Shown one piece after another: positions 1-8,526 of a stretch of DNA of 64,000 nucleotides. The notes beneath the pieces are model-generated. The model saw only the letters and a list, made by a program, of their open reading frames with translations. It did no database searches and was not told the DNA's origin. The DNA lies in assembly GCF_008704535.1 (NCBI RefSeq), contig NZ_CP023701.1, positions 4,342,501 through 4,406,500 on the forward strand, given 5' to 3'. The position numbers were made by a program, and so were the translations under genes. Numbering within the stretch: the stretch's first letter is position 1; each line of letters begins with the position of its first letter. The stretch is from Streptomyces subrutilus. Its GTDB lineage: Bacteria > Actinomycetota > Actinomycetes > Streptomycetales > Streptomycetaceae.

Positions 1-274
1 CGGCGAACCCGAGCACGATGACCCCGGCCAGTGCCATCAGCAGCCGCGAGCGCAGCACGACCGCCGCCAGCGTGAGGAGGGCGGCGACGACGAACGGGAG
101 CAGGATCGAGCCGAAGAGCGCCGCCCCGTCCGAGGTGATGCCGGCGGAGGAGAACAGCTCCTCCAAGCGGTAGTCGGTACCGTGACGGCCGTCGTACCAG
201 GCACGGAAGGGGCTCCAGACGGCGGCCGTCGCTCCGATCAGGCCGAGCAGCGAACCGAGTGCGTTGCGGATCAT
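1..274 (-). CDS. Membrane protein, C-terminus cut by window edge
   Basis: The first 91 codons of a leftward gene are visible, starting at ATG 274 after a GGAGG ribosome site 8 bases upstream. The protein opens with a hydrophobic helix (about residues 5-22), then a polar stretch with WYDGRHGTDYR, then two more hydrophobic segments (about 55-75 and 77-91), which run off the window. It looks like a small multi-pass membrane protein. I recognise no family, so no function is assigned. The SRPBCC gene follows upstream in the same direction after 36 bases and may be cotranscribed. Confidence 0.7.
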   Translation of the reverse strand, partial: MIRNALGSLLGLIGATAAVWSPFRAWYDGRHGTDYRLEELFSSAGITSDGAALFGSILLPFVVAALLTLAAVVLRSRLLMALAGVIVLGFA

Positions 275-310
275 GCCCGGCCCTCCGAGGTAGCGGTTGC
301 GTTCCCGACG

Positions 311-808
311 CTACGCCCGGCCGCCCGGCCCCGCACGCGGGCCGGGCGGCCGGGGGACGGGCCGGTTCCGGGTGCGCGCCGACTCGACCCGGATGCGCAG
401 GGCCTCGTACATCGCGGCGTGGCCGCGGGCGGCGCCGAGCGGCGGCCTGCCGAGGCACAGGGGGACGAGCAGCCCGCGGAAGCGTTCGCCGTGCTCCAGC
501 CGCGTGGTCCGGCCCGGGCCCTCGGTCAGCCGCAGGACGTGCTCCCGGTCGAAGAGGCCCCGTACCAGGAAGGGGCGGGTCCAGCGCAGCTCCCGGCCGG
601 GGACGGCGGTGACGACCGTCGGGCGCAGGACGACCGGTCGGCCGCGCTCCGGGTGGGTGACCAGGGTCAGACGGGTGCCGGGCACGGCCGCGCCGGCGGC
701 CTCGCGGATGTACGGGTTCCACGCGGCGTGGCCGGGGAAGTCGGTCAGGACCTCCCAGACCTCCCCGGGCGTCGCGTCGATGCTGGTCTCGGTGGCGGTG
801 GTGCGCAC
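311..808 (-). CDS. SRPBCC-family (START-like) protein
   Basis: This 165-residue protein has the usual layout of polyketide-cyclase/AHSA1-like SRPBCC proteins. It begins TSIDATPGEVWEVLTDFPGH, continues with WNPYI and then strands with RLTLVTHP and ELRWTRPF, and ends in a helix near MYEALRIRVE. Such folds bind hydrophobic ligands. The substrate cannot be read from sequence. The GTG start at 808 is chosen because an AGGAG motif lies about 10 bases upstream and the SRPBCC fold begins directly after it. The Arg/Pro-rich tail of about 20 residues lies outside the fold. It is probably cotranscribed with the membrane-protein gene at the window edge. Confidence 0.75.
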   Translation of the reverse strand: MRTTATETSIDATPGEVWEVLTDFPGHAAWNPYIREAAGAAVPGTRLTLVTHPERGRPVVLRPTVVTAVPGRELRWTRPFLVRGLFDREHVLRLTEGPGRTTRLEHGERFRGLLVPLCLGRPPLGAARGHAAMYEALRIRVESARTRNRPVPRPPGPRAGPGGRA

Positions 809-1030
809 TGGTGGCGTGCTCCTCGTGTGGGTCCGTGAAGGGCTCACCGAAGGGACGCGGGCGTGCGGCTCGCCGCCGGGTTCGGTTGGTTCGGGGCGAC
901 CGTCCGGGGCGTTCGGGCGTCGGCCGCCCGGTCGTTCGCGGGCTGTTCGGTTGTCCGTCGGATGATACGTCCGGGTCGGCGGGGGTGCTGGTAGCGTGGC
1001 CCGCCATCGTCCAGGGGGAGGGGTCGGGCC

Positions 1031-1642
1031 ATGGCGGCTGGGCGTCGGATCAGGTTCACGGCGGTACTGATCGCCGTCGTCTTCGCGCTGACGGGGTTCT
1101 CGTCGAGCGGCGGCGGCAGCGGGAGCGGCGGGACGAGCAAGGGCAAGAGCGGCGGCGGCTGCTCCAGCTCCAAGAGCGGCAAGAAGAAGTCGTACTCCGG
1201 CGGCAGCGGCCGTACGGCGAGCGGCTCGCCCTCGGCGAGCCCGAGCGGCGATCCGGCGACGGCCGTGGTGGTCACCTGCACCGGCGCGTCCTCGGCGGTC
1301 ACCACCCTGCGCGTCACCTCGCGCCTGGACCGGGCGGCGACGTTCGAGGTGCGGCTGTACCGGGAGGGCTCGGGCGGCACGGTCGTCGACACGACCGATG
1401 CCGAGGTCACCCTGGAGGCGCGGGCGACCCGCACCGTCGACGTGGCCCTGAAGGACCCGGCGCGGGCGGCCGAGGTCAGGACCTGCCGGGTCGGCGCGGT
1501 CACCGTGCGGTCGTCCTCGGCGTCCGCGACGACCGGCCCGGCGCCGACCGGGTCGTCGGACGGGTCCGGCGGGTCGTCCCCGAGGAAGCCCACGAAGAAG
1601 TCGACGTCGAAGCCGAAGTCGGGGGCGGGAGCGTCCCGCTAG
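1031..1642 (+). CDS. Secreted Ser/Gly-rich protein of unknown function
   Basis: The 203-residue product has an N-terminal signal-like segment (Arg-rich start, hydrophobic AVLIAVVFALTGF) followed by a Ser/Gly/Lys-rich linker (about residues 26-70). A beta-rich middle domain (about 80-160) contains three Cys with the linker Cys, and the tail is Ser/Lys/Pro-rich. The segment ALTGFSSS looks like a lipobox that lacks its cysteine, so I read it as a cleaved or anchored export signal rather than a lipoprotein. The start at ATG 1031 has a GGGGAGGGG ribosome site. It is divergent from the SRPBCC gene and convergent with the adenylating protein. I do not know a function. Confidence 0.65.
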   Translation: MAAGRRIRFTAVLIAVVFALTGFSSSGGGSGSGGTSKGKSGGGCSSSKSGKKKSYSGGSGRTASGSPSASPSGDPATAVVVTCTGASSAVTTLRVTSRLDRAATFEVRLYREGSGGTVVDTTDAEVTLEARATRTVDVALKDPARAAEVRTCRVGAVTVRSSSASATTGPAPTGSSDGSGGSSPRKPTKKSTSKPKSGAGASR

Positions 1643-3045
1643 CCCGGCCGGGCCGCGCCCGCGGCCGGGCCCGCGGCCTCGCCGCCGTCCGGGCCCCGGT
1701 CGAGGCGGCCGGTCGCCACCAGGTCGCCGGCCGGGGTGAGGCGTGCCAGGTCGCCGGTGCGGAGGTAGCCGTCGCCGGTGAAGGCCCGTGCGTTGTGGTC
1801 GGGCGCCCGGTAGTAGCCCCGCGGGGTGCAGGGACCGCGGACGAGGAGTTCGCCGCTCCCGCCCCGCGGCACGTCCCTGCCGTCCGCGTCGACGATGCGG
1901 ACCTCGTCGTCGGGGGAGAGCGGTCGGCCCCGGGTGGTGTGCACCGTCCCGGCCGGGTCGTCGGGCCGGGTGAGGGTGAGCGGGCCCTCGGCCCGTCCGG
2001 AGACCCGTTGCAGCCGGCATCCCCACGCGGCGCCCAGCCCGGCGGCGGCCGTCCCGTCGGAGGCCGTCCCGCCGATCTGTACGAGCCGCAGGCTGCCCGT
2101 GTCCGTCCGGGCCGCGGGGAGGGCGTCGAGCCAGGCCCGGGCCACGGCGGGCACCACCGAGGTGACGGTGACCCGCTCCCGGGCGACGAGCGGCAGGCAC
2201 ACGGCGGGATCCGGGTCCTCGGCCAGGACGACGGTGCCGCCGGCGGCGAGGGTGCCGAGGATGCCGGGGCAGCCGAAGGTGAGGTTGAACTCGTCGGGCA
2301 GCGCGGCGAGGTACACGTCGTCCCCGGTGAGCGCGACCAGTTCGGCGGCGGCCCGGACCTGGCAGGCGTAGTCGTTGTGGGTGCGCGGTACGAGCCGGGG
2401 CGCCGCGGTGGCGTCGTCGTCGGAGAGCAGGAAGAACGCCACCTGGCCGGCGTCGGGTGCCAGCGGCGGCTCGGGCGGGGCGTCGATGGAGTCCAGCCGG
2501 CAGTAGTGGCAGCCCGACGGGTCGGTGGTGAGGCCGCCGTACGGGGACGCGACGCCCGGCGGCTCGTAGGTGAACACCCGCCGCAGGAACGGCTCGCGGG
2601 CCGCGATGTCCGCGGCCATCGCCGTGTGGTCGAAGCCCTCGCGCGTCGAGGGGCCGACGTAGCCGACGGCCCGGGCGACCCGCACCAGGTGGGACACCTC
2701 GGGCGTGCGCAGCGAGACCGGGCAGATCACGGGCACCACCCCGGCGCGCATCAGCGCGAACAGCGTGACGACGGCCTCGGGGACGTTGGGCAGCTGCACG
2801 AGCACCCGCTGCCCGGCGCGCAGGCCGCGCAGCCGGAAGCCGGCGGCCGCGCGGTCGGCGCGCCGGTTCAGGCCCGCGTAGGTGAGGCGGCCGGCGCCGT
2901 GGACCAGCGCGGTCCGCGGCCCGTACCGGAGGGCCCAGCCGCGCAGCAGGTTGTCCAGCGTGCTGCCGCGCCAGTGGCCGGCGGCCCAGTAGCGGTCGAC
3001 GAACTCCTCGGGCCAGGGCGTGCAGCCGTCGAGCATGGGCGTCAC
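1639..3045 (-). CDS. Degenerate DhbE/EntE-like adenylate-forming protein, truncated
   Basis: The 468-residue sequence follows 2,3-dihydroxybenzoate-AMP ligases such as DhbE and EntE along most of its length: PWPEEFVDRYWAAGHW near the N-terminus, VLVQLPNVPEAVVTLFAL, then VPRTHNDY, SGRAEGPLTLTRPDDPAG and GYLRTGDLARL. Two changes suggest it cannot adenylate normally. The phosphate-binding loop, normally SGGTTGLPK-like, reads LLSDDDATAAPR. The sequence also stops just after GRLDRG, so the C-terminal subdomain with the catalytic lysine is missing. The GTG at 3045 has GGAGG six bases upstream; ATG 3036 is an alternative. It could be a decayed gene or a binding protein. It lies 175 bases downstream of the enoyl-CoA hydratase gene. 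Confidence 0.75.
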   Translation of the reverse strand: MTPMLDGCTPWPEEFVDRYWAAGHWRGSTLDNLLRGWALRYGPRTALVHGAGRLTYAGLNRRADRAAAGFRLRGLRAGQRVLVQLPNVPEAVVTLFALMRAGVVPVICPVSLRTPEVSHLVRVARAVGYVGPSTREGFDHTAMAADIAAREPFLRRVFTYEPPGVASPYGGLTTDPSGCHYCRLDSIDAPPEPPLAPDAGQVAFFLLSDDDATAAPRLVPRTHNDYACQVRAAAELVALTGDDVYLAALPDEFNLTFGCPGILGTLAAGGTVVLAEDPDPAVCLPLVARERVTVTSVVPAVARAWLDALPAARTDTGSLRLVQIGGTASDGTAAAGLGAAWGCRLQRVSGRAEGPLTLTRPDDPAGTVHTTRGRPLSPDDEVRIVDADGRDVPRGGSGELLVRGPCTPRGYYRAPDHNARAFTGDGYLRTGDLARLTPAGDLVATGRLDRGPDGGEAAGPAAGAARPG

Positions 3046-3220
3046 TCGCCTCCTCCGTACCGGTGCGCGGGCGGCCGCGCCGCCCGGTCCCGGTGATCCA
3101 ATCCGGCGGCCCGCCGGCGGGCAATGCGCCGTCCCTACCACGGGCGGCGCCCCGAGTCGGCAGAACACCCAGGCCAAGCCGCTGACCAGGAGGGACGGCC
3201 GGGAGGAGGTCGGGCGCCGG

Positions 3221-3997
3221 TCAGCGCAGCCGGTACGCGGGGGCCGTCCGGCGCGATCCGAACAGCTCCGCCTGTCGCTCCGGGTCCAGGTTTCCCAGCG
3301 CGATCAGCGCCGGGGCCTGGTCCAGGGCCTGCCGCAGCGCGGCCCGCTTCGCGGACCACAGCGCCCGTACGGTCCCCTGCACGGCCTCCGTCGGGAAGCC
3401 GGCCAGCGTCCGCGCCGCGCGCAGGGCCGCGGGGAGCAGCTCCTCGGGTTCGGTCAGCTCCGAGACCAGGCCGATCTCGTACGCCCGCTGCGCGGAGAGC
3501 CGTTCCGCCGTGCCCATCAGGGACATCCGGGCGACCTCGCCGAAGGGCATGCGCTGGGCCATGTAGACGGCCTCGTACGCGCTGACCATGCCGTAGCTGG
3601 TGTGCGGGTCGAAGTAGGTGGCGCCGCGTGCGGAGACGAGGAACTCCGCCTCGCCCAGCAGGTAGAACGCCCCGCCGCAGGCCATGCCGTTGACGGCGGC
3701 GACCACCGGCTTCCACAGGTCGCAGGACTTGGGCCCGATGCCCGCCAGCGGGTCGTCCACCGCGTACGGGGACGCGGGCTGTGCCACCCGCACCCCGCGG
3801 TCGATCCCGGTGCAGAACGCGGCCGTCCCCGCGCCCGTGAGGACGACGGCCCGGATCTCGTCCGCGAACCGCAACTCCCGCCACACCGCGACCAGTTCGG
3901 CCGCGGTCTCCAGGTCGATCGCGTTGTGCCGGTGCTCCCGGTCCAGGGTGACGACGGCGACCCCGGCCGCCGCGTCCCGCTCCACCCGCAGCGTCAC
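3221..3997 (-). CDS. Enoyl-CoA hydratase/isomerase family protein
   Basis: This crotonase-fold protein (258 residues) should act on an acyl-CoA in beta-oxidation-type chemistry. It shows AVVTLDREHRHNAIDLETA near the N-terminus and both oxyanion-hole segments, AFCTGIDRG and AAVNGMACGGAFYLL. Helical C-terminal motifs include RLSAQRAYEIGLVSEL. The usual catalytic glutamates of hydratases are not obvious, so isomerase or hydrolase activity is possible. The GTG start at 3997 overlaps the stop of the DUF35 gene by four bases (GTGA), which indicates translational coupling in a leftward operon: thiolase-like aldolase, DUF35 protein, hydratase. Confidence 0.88.
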   Translation of the reverse strand: MTLRVERDAAAGVAVVTLDREHRHNAIDLETAAELVAVWRELRFADEIRAVVLTGAGTAAFCTGIDRGVRVAQPASPYAVDDPLAGIGPKSCDLWKPVVAAVNGMACGGAFYLLGEAEFLVSARGATYFDPHTSYGMVSAYEAVYMAQRMPFGEVARMSLMGTAERLSAQRAYEIGLVSELTEPEELLPAALRAARTLAGFPTEAVQGTVRALWSAKRAALRQALDQAPALIALGNLDPERQAELFGSRRTAPAYRLR

Positions 3998-4512
3998 GGC
4001 CGCTCCAGGAGCCAGCGCGGCACGGCGGTGCCGCCCGTGTCGGTGAACGCGACCTGGACCCGCGCCCCGATCCGCAGCCGGGCCGGGTCCACCGAGTCCA
4101 GCGGGGCGTCGGGGGAGGCCACCAGGTTCCCGGCGAGCCGGATGTGCGGGGCGTCGGCGAGCTCCACGAGGATCACGTTGTACGGGGCCTGCGCGGCGTA
4201 CGCGGGCAGCAGCGGCGGGTGCGGCCGCACGTACGACCAGATGCGGCCGCGGCCGCTCATCAGGCGCCATTCGCTGTCGAAGGACCGGCAGTGCGGGCAG
4301 CAGGGGCGGGGCGGGAAGCGCAGCCGGCCGCAGGCCGGGGCGGCGCAGGCCTGGACGCGGAGCTCGCCGCGGGCGGCGTACTCCCAGAAGGGGGTGCCGT
4401 CCTCGTCGGGGACGGGCAGCAGCAGTCCGTCGGCGCCGGCCGGCGGGGTGTCGGGCGCCGCCCCGGGTGCGGTGCCGGGCGGGGTCGCGGGCGGTGTGGC
4501 GGGTGCGGTCAT
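3994..4512 (-). CDS. DUF35 zinc-ribbon/OB-fold protein, partner of thiolase-like aldolase
   Basis: The 172-residue protein has a Pro/Ala-rich N-terminal tail (about 1-28), a rubredoxin-like zinc ribbon with CAAPACG and CCPHC (about 55-77), and an OB-fold holding GRIWSYVRPHPPLLPAYAAQ. Proteins of this kind pair with thiolase-like enzymes. The ChsH2-Ltp2 pair, which performs the retro-aldol step of steroid side-chain breakdown, is the best-known case. The thiolase-like gene lies 18 bases upstream and the hydratase overlaps the 3' end, so the genomic context fits such a complex. The start at ATG 4512 has AGGAG seven bases upstream. Confidence 0.85.
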   Translation of the reverse strand: MTAPATPPATPPGTAPGAAPDTPPAGADGLLLPVPDEDGTPFWEYAARGELRVQACAAPACGRLRFPPRPCCPHCRSFDSEWRLMSGRGRIWSYVRPHPPLLPAYAAQAPYNVILVELADAPHIRLAGNLVASPDAPLDSVDPARLRIGARVQVAFTDTGGTAVPRWLLERP

Positions 4513-4530
4513 CGGTCGGCTCCTAGGGGC

Positions 4531-5682
4531 TCAGGCGCGCAGCAGGATCGCGGACGTGGGGACCCCCTCGCCCGCCGTGACCAGGCAGGTCGCGGCGTCC
4601 GGCACCTGGGCGGTGGAGACGCCGCGGAGCTGCTTGACGCCCTCGTTGATCAGGTTGAAGCCGTGCACGTAGGCCTCGCTCAGGCCGCCGCCCCCGGTGT
4701 TGATCGGGAGCCGGCCGCCCATCTCCAGGGCGCCGCCCTCGGTGAAGGCGGCGCCCTCGCCGCGCCCGCAGAAGCCGTAGCCCTCCAGGGAGAGCGGGAT
4801 GAGGGGGGTGAAGGCGTCGTAGATCTGGGCGACGTCCACGTCCTGGGGGCCGAAGTCGGCCTGCTTCCACAGGTGGCGGGCGGCGGTCCAGGCGGGGCCG
4901 GAGAGCGGGTCGTCGTTCCAGTAGTTGACCATCCCGTGGTGCTGGGCGGGCAGACCCTGGGCGGCGGAGTGCACGTAGACGGGCCGCTGGCGGCAGTCGC
5001 GGGCGCGCTCGGCGGAGACGATCACGCAGGCCAGGGCGCCGTCGGTCTCCAGGCAGTTGTCGAAGAGGCAGAGCGGGTCGCTGATCATCCGGGAGGTCAT
5101 GTACATCTCGCGGGTCAGCGGGCGCTCGTACATCATCGCGGCGGGGTTCTCGTTGGCCCGGTTGCGGCAGGCCATCGCCACGTTGAAGAGGTGGTCGCGG
5201 GTGGCGCCGTACTCGTGCATGTAGCGCCGGGCCAGCATCCCGATCTCGTCGGCGGGGCGCAGCAGGCCGAAGGGGCGGGTCCACTGGCCGGGGGTGGGGA
5301 GCTGGACGGCGGTGTTCTTCCAGGGGCGCGGGCCGGAGCCGCGCTTGCGCGAGCGCCACGCCACGCCGACGGTGGCCTGACCGGTGGCGACGGCGGCGGC
5401 GAGGTGGCCGACGGTGGCGCAGGAACCGCCGCCGCCGTAGCCGATCTTGGAGAAGAAGGTGACGTCGCCGGCGCCGATGGCCTTGGCGACCTCGACCTCG
5501 TCGGTCTCCTCCATGGTGTACGAGGAGAAGGCGTCGACCTCGGAGGGGTCTATGCCCGCGTCGGCCAGCGCCGCCAGGATGGCGCGGCAGGCCAATTCCT
5601 TCTCGGACTGCGGCAGTCGTTTGGCAAAGGCGGTCTGCCCGATGCCGACTATCGCCGTAGCGTCCTTGAGCGTTGCCGCCAT
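4531..5682 (-). CDS. Thiolase-like lipid-transfer protein/aldolase (Ltp2-like)
   Basis: The 383-residue product belongs to the nondecarboxylating thiolase/SCP-x thiolase group. Visible features are AIVGIGQTAFAKRLPQSE at the start, GYGGGGSCATVGHLAAAVA around the position of the thiolase nucleophile region, QIYDAFTPLIPLSLEGYGFC and GGRLPINTGGGGLSEAY. Together with the DUF35 gene downstream it resembles retro-aldolases that cleave branched acyl-CoA side chains. The ATG at 5682 is chosen because GGAGG lies five bases upstream; the GTG two codons earlier would overlap that site. It is divergently transcribed from the acyl-CoA ligase, and a palindromic operator lies between the two genes. Confidence 0.85.
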   Translation of the reverse strand: MAATLKDATAIVGIGQTAFAKRLPQSEKELACRAILAALADAGIDPSEVDAFSSYTMEETDEVEVAKAIGAGDVTFFSKIGYGGGGSCATVGHLAAAVATGQATVGVAWRSRKRGSGPRPWKNTAVQLPTPGQWTRPFGLLRPADEIGMLARRYMHEYGATRDHLFNVAMACRNRANENPAAMMYERPLTREMYMTSRMISDPLCLFDNCLETDGALACVIVSAERARDCRQRPVYVHSAAQGLPAQHHGMVNYWNDDPLSGPAWTAARHLWKQADFGPQDVDVAQIYDAFTPLIPLSLEGYGFCGRGEGAAFTEGGALEMGGRLPINTGGGGLSEAYVHGFNLINEGVKQLRGVSTAQVPDAATCLVTAGEGVPTSAILLRA

Positions 5683-5735
5683 CGCCACCTCCGGGGGGTG
5701 CGCCAGTACTGACAGCCGCGAAGGCTACAGCTAAT

Positions 5736-5750
5736 CTGACGGATAGTCAG
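5736..5750. promoter_or_regulatory. CTGAC-N5-GTCAG operator, divergent ligase/thiolase promoter
   Basis: The site reads CTGACGGATAGTCAG, a dyad with 5-bp perfect arms. It belongs to the seven-member family with consensus CTGACG-N3-CGTCAG seen in this window. It lies 27 bases before the acyl-CoA ligase start and 54 bases before the thiolase start, so one bound dimer could control both genes. The regulator is not identified. Confidence 0.75.
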
Positions 5751-5776
5751 CTACTGGTACCGGGGAGGGGCGGACG

Positions 5777-7558
5777 ATGCACGAGGGCGCACACGGGTAC
5801 ACGGGCACGGACAGCGGCTCGGGCACGGACCCGGGAGGCCGCCGGGACGCCGGGACGGCGCCGGCTGCGGGGCGCGGACCCGGCACGGGGAACGGCGCGG
5901 ACCTGCCCGCCCCCCGCGACGCCTCCGGCGACGCCGCCCACGCGGCCCCCGGCGACGACCCCCGCGGTGACCTGCGCTGGGGCAGCGTCGCCGCCCTCGT
6001 CCGGTCCGCGGCCCGCCGCCACGGCGACCGGGAGGCCGTCGTCGACGGGCGGGTGCGGATCAGCTACGCCGGGCTCGGCGAGCGCGTCGAGCGCGCCGCC
6101 GCCGCCTGCATCGCGGCCGGCGTCGAACCGGGCGACCGGGTCGCCGTCTGGGCCCCCAACACCCTGGAGTGGATCGTCTCCGCCCTCGGCGCGGTCTCGG
6201 CCGGCGCCGTCCTCGTCCCCCTCAACACCCGCTTCAAGGGCGCCGAGGCCGCGTACGTCCTGCGGCGCAGCCGCGCCCGGCTGCTCTTCGTCACCGGCAC
6301 CTTCCTCGGCACCTCCTACGTCGCCTCCCTGCGCCGCGCCGCCGCGGAAGGCCCCGGCGGCGGCCCGCTGCCCGGCCTCCCGCACCTGGAGCAGGTCGTC
6401 GTCCTCGCCGAGGACGCCCCGGCCTCCTTCCGCACCTGGAAGGAGTTCCTGGCGGGCGGGGACGCCGTCCCGGCCGACGTGGTCCGCGAGCGCGCCGAGG
6501 TGATCCGCCCCGAGGACCCCTCCGACATCGTCTTCACCTCGGGCACCACCGGCAGCCCCAAGGGCGCCGTCATCACCCACGCCCAGACCCTGCGCTGCTA
6601 CGCCGTCTGGAGCGACCTCGCCGGCCTGCGCGAAGGCGACCGCTACCTGATCGTGAACCCCTTCTTCCACACCTTCGGCTACAAGGCCGGGATCATCGCC
6701 TGCCTGATGCGCGGGGCCACGATGGTCCCGCAGCCCGTCTTCGACGTCGACACCGTCCTCGCCAACGTCGCCGCCGAGCGGATCTCCGTCCTCCCCGGCC
6801 CGCCCACCCTCCACCAGTCCCTCCTGGACCATCCGCACCGGGACCACCACGACCTGTCCGCCCTGCGCCTGGTCGTCACCGGAGCGGCCGTCGTCCCCCT
6901 CCGGCTGGTGGAACGGCTCCGCGGCGAACTGCGCATCGCCACCGTCCTGACCGCCTACGGGCTCTCCGAGGCCAGCGGCATCGTCAGCATGTGCCGCCGC
7001 GGCGACCCCGCCCGGGTCATCGCCGAGACCTCCGGGCGGGCCATCCCGGACACCGAGCTGCGCATCGTCGGCCCCGAGGGCCGCGACCAGCCCGCCGGCA
7101 CGGCCGGAGAGGTGTGGGTCCGCGGCCACCACGTCATGCGGGGCTACTTCGAGGACCCCGACGGGACCGCCGGGGCGATCACCCCCGACGGCTGGCTGCG
7201 CACCGGCGACGTCGGCGTGCTCGACCGGGCCGGGAACCTGCGGATCACCGACCGGATCAAGGACATGTTCATCGTCGGCGGCTTCAACGCCTACCCCGCC
7301 GAGATCGAACAGCTCCTCGGCCTCCACCCGGACGTCGCCGACGTGGCGGTGGTCGGCGTCCCCGACGCGAGACTCGGCGAGGTCGGCAAGGCGTACGCGG
7401 TCCGCCGCCCCGGCGCGACGCTGACCGCAGACGACCTGATCGCCTGGTCCCGGCGGGAGATGGCCAACTACAAGGTGCCGCGCACCGTGGAGTTCGTCGC
7501 CGAACTGCCCCGCAACGCCGGCGGCAAGGTCCTCAAACGCGACCTGCGCGCCCGCTGA
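5777..7558 (+). CDS. FadD3-like acyl-CoA ligase
   Basis: This 593-residue protein is an ANL-superfamily acyl-CoA synthetase. It carries FTSGTTGSPKG (about residue 253), NPFFHTFGYKAGI, VLPGPPTLHQSLLDHP, LTAYGLSEASG, GWLRTGDVG, RITDRIKDMFIVGGFNAYPAE and a C-terminal GGKVLKRDL with the catalytic lysine. The blocks around NPFFHTFGYKAGI and LPGPPTLHQSLLDHP match my recollection of mycobacterial FadD3, the ligase for the steroid C/D-ring product HIP. I therefore favour a ring-derived carboxylate as substrate, but this is inference. About 65 Gly/Pro/Asp-rich residues precede the fold. The ATG has a GGGGAGGGG ribosome site. Its tail overlaps the convergent methyltransferase gene by 26 bases. Confidence 0.85.
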   Translation: MHEGAHGYTGTDSGSGTDPGGRRDAGTAPAAGRGPGTGNGADLPAPRDASGDAAHAAPGDDPRGDLRWGSVAALVRSAARRHGDREAVVDGRVRISYAGLGERVERAAAACIAAGVEPGDRVAVWAPNTLEWIVSALGAVSAGAVLVPLNTRFKGAEAAYVLRRSRARLLFVTGTFLGTSYVASLRRAAAEGPGGGPLPGLPHLEQVVVLAEDAPASFRTWKEFLAGGDAVPADVVRERAEVIRPEDPSDIVFTSGTTGSPKGAVITHAQTLRCYAVWSDLAGLREGDRYLIVNPFFHTFGYKAGIIACLMRGATMVPQPVFDVDTVLANVAAERISVLPGPPTLHQSLLDHPHRDHHDLSALRLVVTGAAVVPLRLVERLRGELRIATVLTAYGLSEASGIVSMCRRGDPARVIAETSGRAIPDTELRIVGPEGRDQPAGTAGEVWVRGHHVMRGYFEDPDGTAGAITPDGWLRTGDVGVLDRAGNLRITDRIKDMFIVGGFNAYPAEIEQLLGLHPDVADVAVVGVPDARLGEVGKAYAVRRPGATLTADDLIAWSRREMANYKVPRTVEFVAELPRNAGGKVLKRDLRAR

Positions 7559-8363
7559 CCGGCCGTTCGGCTGCGGCTGCCGCCGTGACGGGTGCGGCCG
7601 GCGCCGCGTCGTCGCGCCGCGCCAGCACCAGCCGCCACCGGGGCGCGCCCGAGGGCAGCCGGCCGAAGGGCTCCAACGGGGTGGTCGCCACCGTGAAGCC
7701 CGCCGCCTCCAGGTCCGCCCGGACCCCGCTGGGCGGGAAGGTCCGGTAGTACATGACGAACGGCGGCCGCCACACCGCGTTGCGCACCCGCATCGCGGCG
7801 TCGAAGCCCGCCACCGCCCACCACACCGGTGAGCGGAGCGGGATCGGGGCGCCGATCGGGAAGGCGAAGAGCCCGCCCTCGCGCAGCGCGGACCGCACCC
7901 CGGCGAACAGGGCCGGTCGCTCGGCCGGCAGGAAGTGGCCGAAGGCCCCGAAGCTCACCGCGAGGTCGTACGTGTCCGCGAGCGCGGCCGGCAGCGCCCG
8001 CGCGTCGGCCCGTACGAAGTCCACCCGCCCGGCCGCGCCCCCGCCGTCCCCGTACGCCTCGTCCCCGTGGGCCCGCCGGGCCTGCGCCAGCATGCCCGCG
8101 CTGAGGTCCACCCCGGTCACCCGCCCGCGGCACAGCCGGCGCAGCATCCCGATCCCGGCGCCGGTGCCGCAGCACACGTCCAGACCGGCCCCGAAGGAGC
8201 CCTCCCGCCGGGCGAGGGCCTCCTCGACGGCGTCGAGCATCCGGTCCGGGGTGCGGAACGGCGTGCGGTCGAACTTCGGGGCGAGCAGGTCGTAGCCCCG
8301 CTCCACGGAGGAGAGGGCCTGGACGGCGAGTTCGCGGACGCCCGGTCCGCCGGAGGTGAACAC
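7533..8363 (-). CDS. Class I SAM-dependent methyltransferase
   Basis: The 276-residue protein has the Rossmann-type methyltransferase motifs: GLDVCCGTGAGIGML (motif I), VTGVDLSAGMLAQAR (motif II), DFVRADARALP and YDLAVSFGAFGHFLP. A C-terminal part with RSPVWWAVAGFD and PFVMYYRTFPPS probably forms the substrate cap. The substrate is unknown. The start is a GTG at 8363 without a clear ribosome site. The last 20 or so residues are Ala/Arg-rich, and the gene ends inside the 3' end of the convergent acyl-CoA ligase. Confidence 0.82.
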   Translation of the reverse strand: MFTSGGPGVRELAVQALSSVERGYDLLAPKFDRTPFRTPDRMLDAVEEALARREGSFGAGLDVCCGTGAGIGMLRRLCRGRVTGVDLSAGMLAQARRAHGDEAYGDGGGAAGRVDFVRADARALPAALADTYDLAVSFGAFGHFLPAERPALFAGVRSALREGGLFAFPIGAPIPLRSPVWWAVAGFDAAMRVRNAVWRPPFVMYYRTFPPSGVRADLEAAGFTVATTPLEPFGRLPSGAPRWRLVLARRDDAAPAAPVTAAAAAERPVSGRAGRV

Positions 8364-8418
8364 GGGCCCAGCGTAGGCCGTCCCGCCCTCCCGCCGGGGC
8401 GTCCGGACGCGGGCGTGC

Positions 8419-8465
8419 GACGGCGGTCGCGATGGCTCCCCCTCCGGGCCACCGCGACCGCCGTC
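8419..8465. terminator. Hairpin terminator after the LDNHASG gene
   Basis: Arms GACGGCGGTCGCG (8419-8431) and CGCGACCGCCGTC (8453-8465) pair perfectly, with three further pairs beyond a one-base mismatch. The hairpin lies about 60 bases beyond the stop of the leftward small gene and just upstream of the methyltransferase gene. There is no T-tract. Confidence 0.5.
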
Positions 8466-8526
8466 CCCCCGTTGCTCCCCCGTACGACGTCCGTTGTGCG
8501 TGCCGTACGTACCGTGCGTGCCGTGC

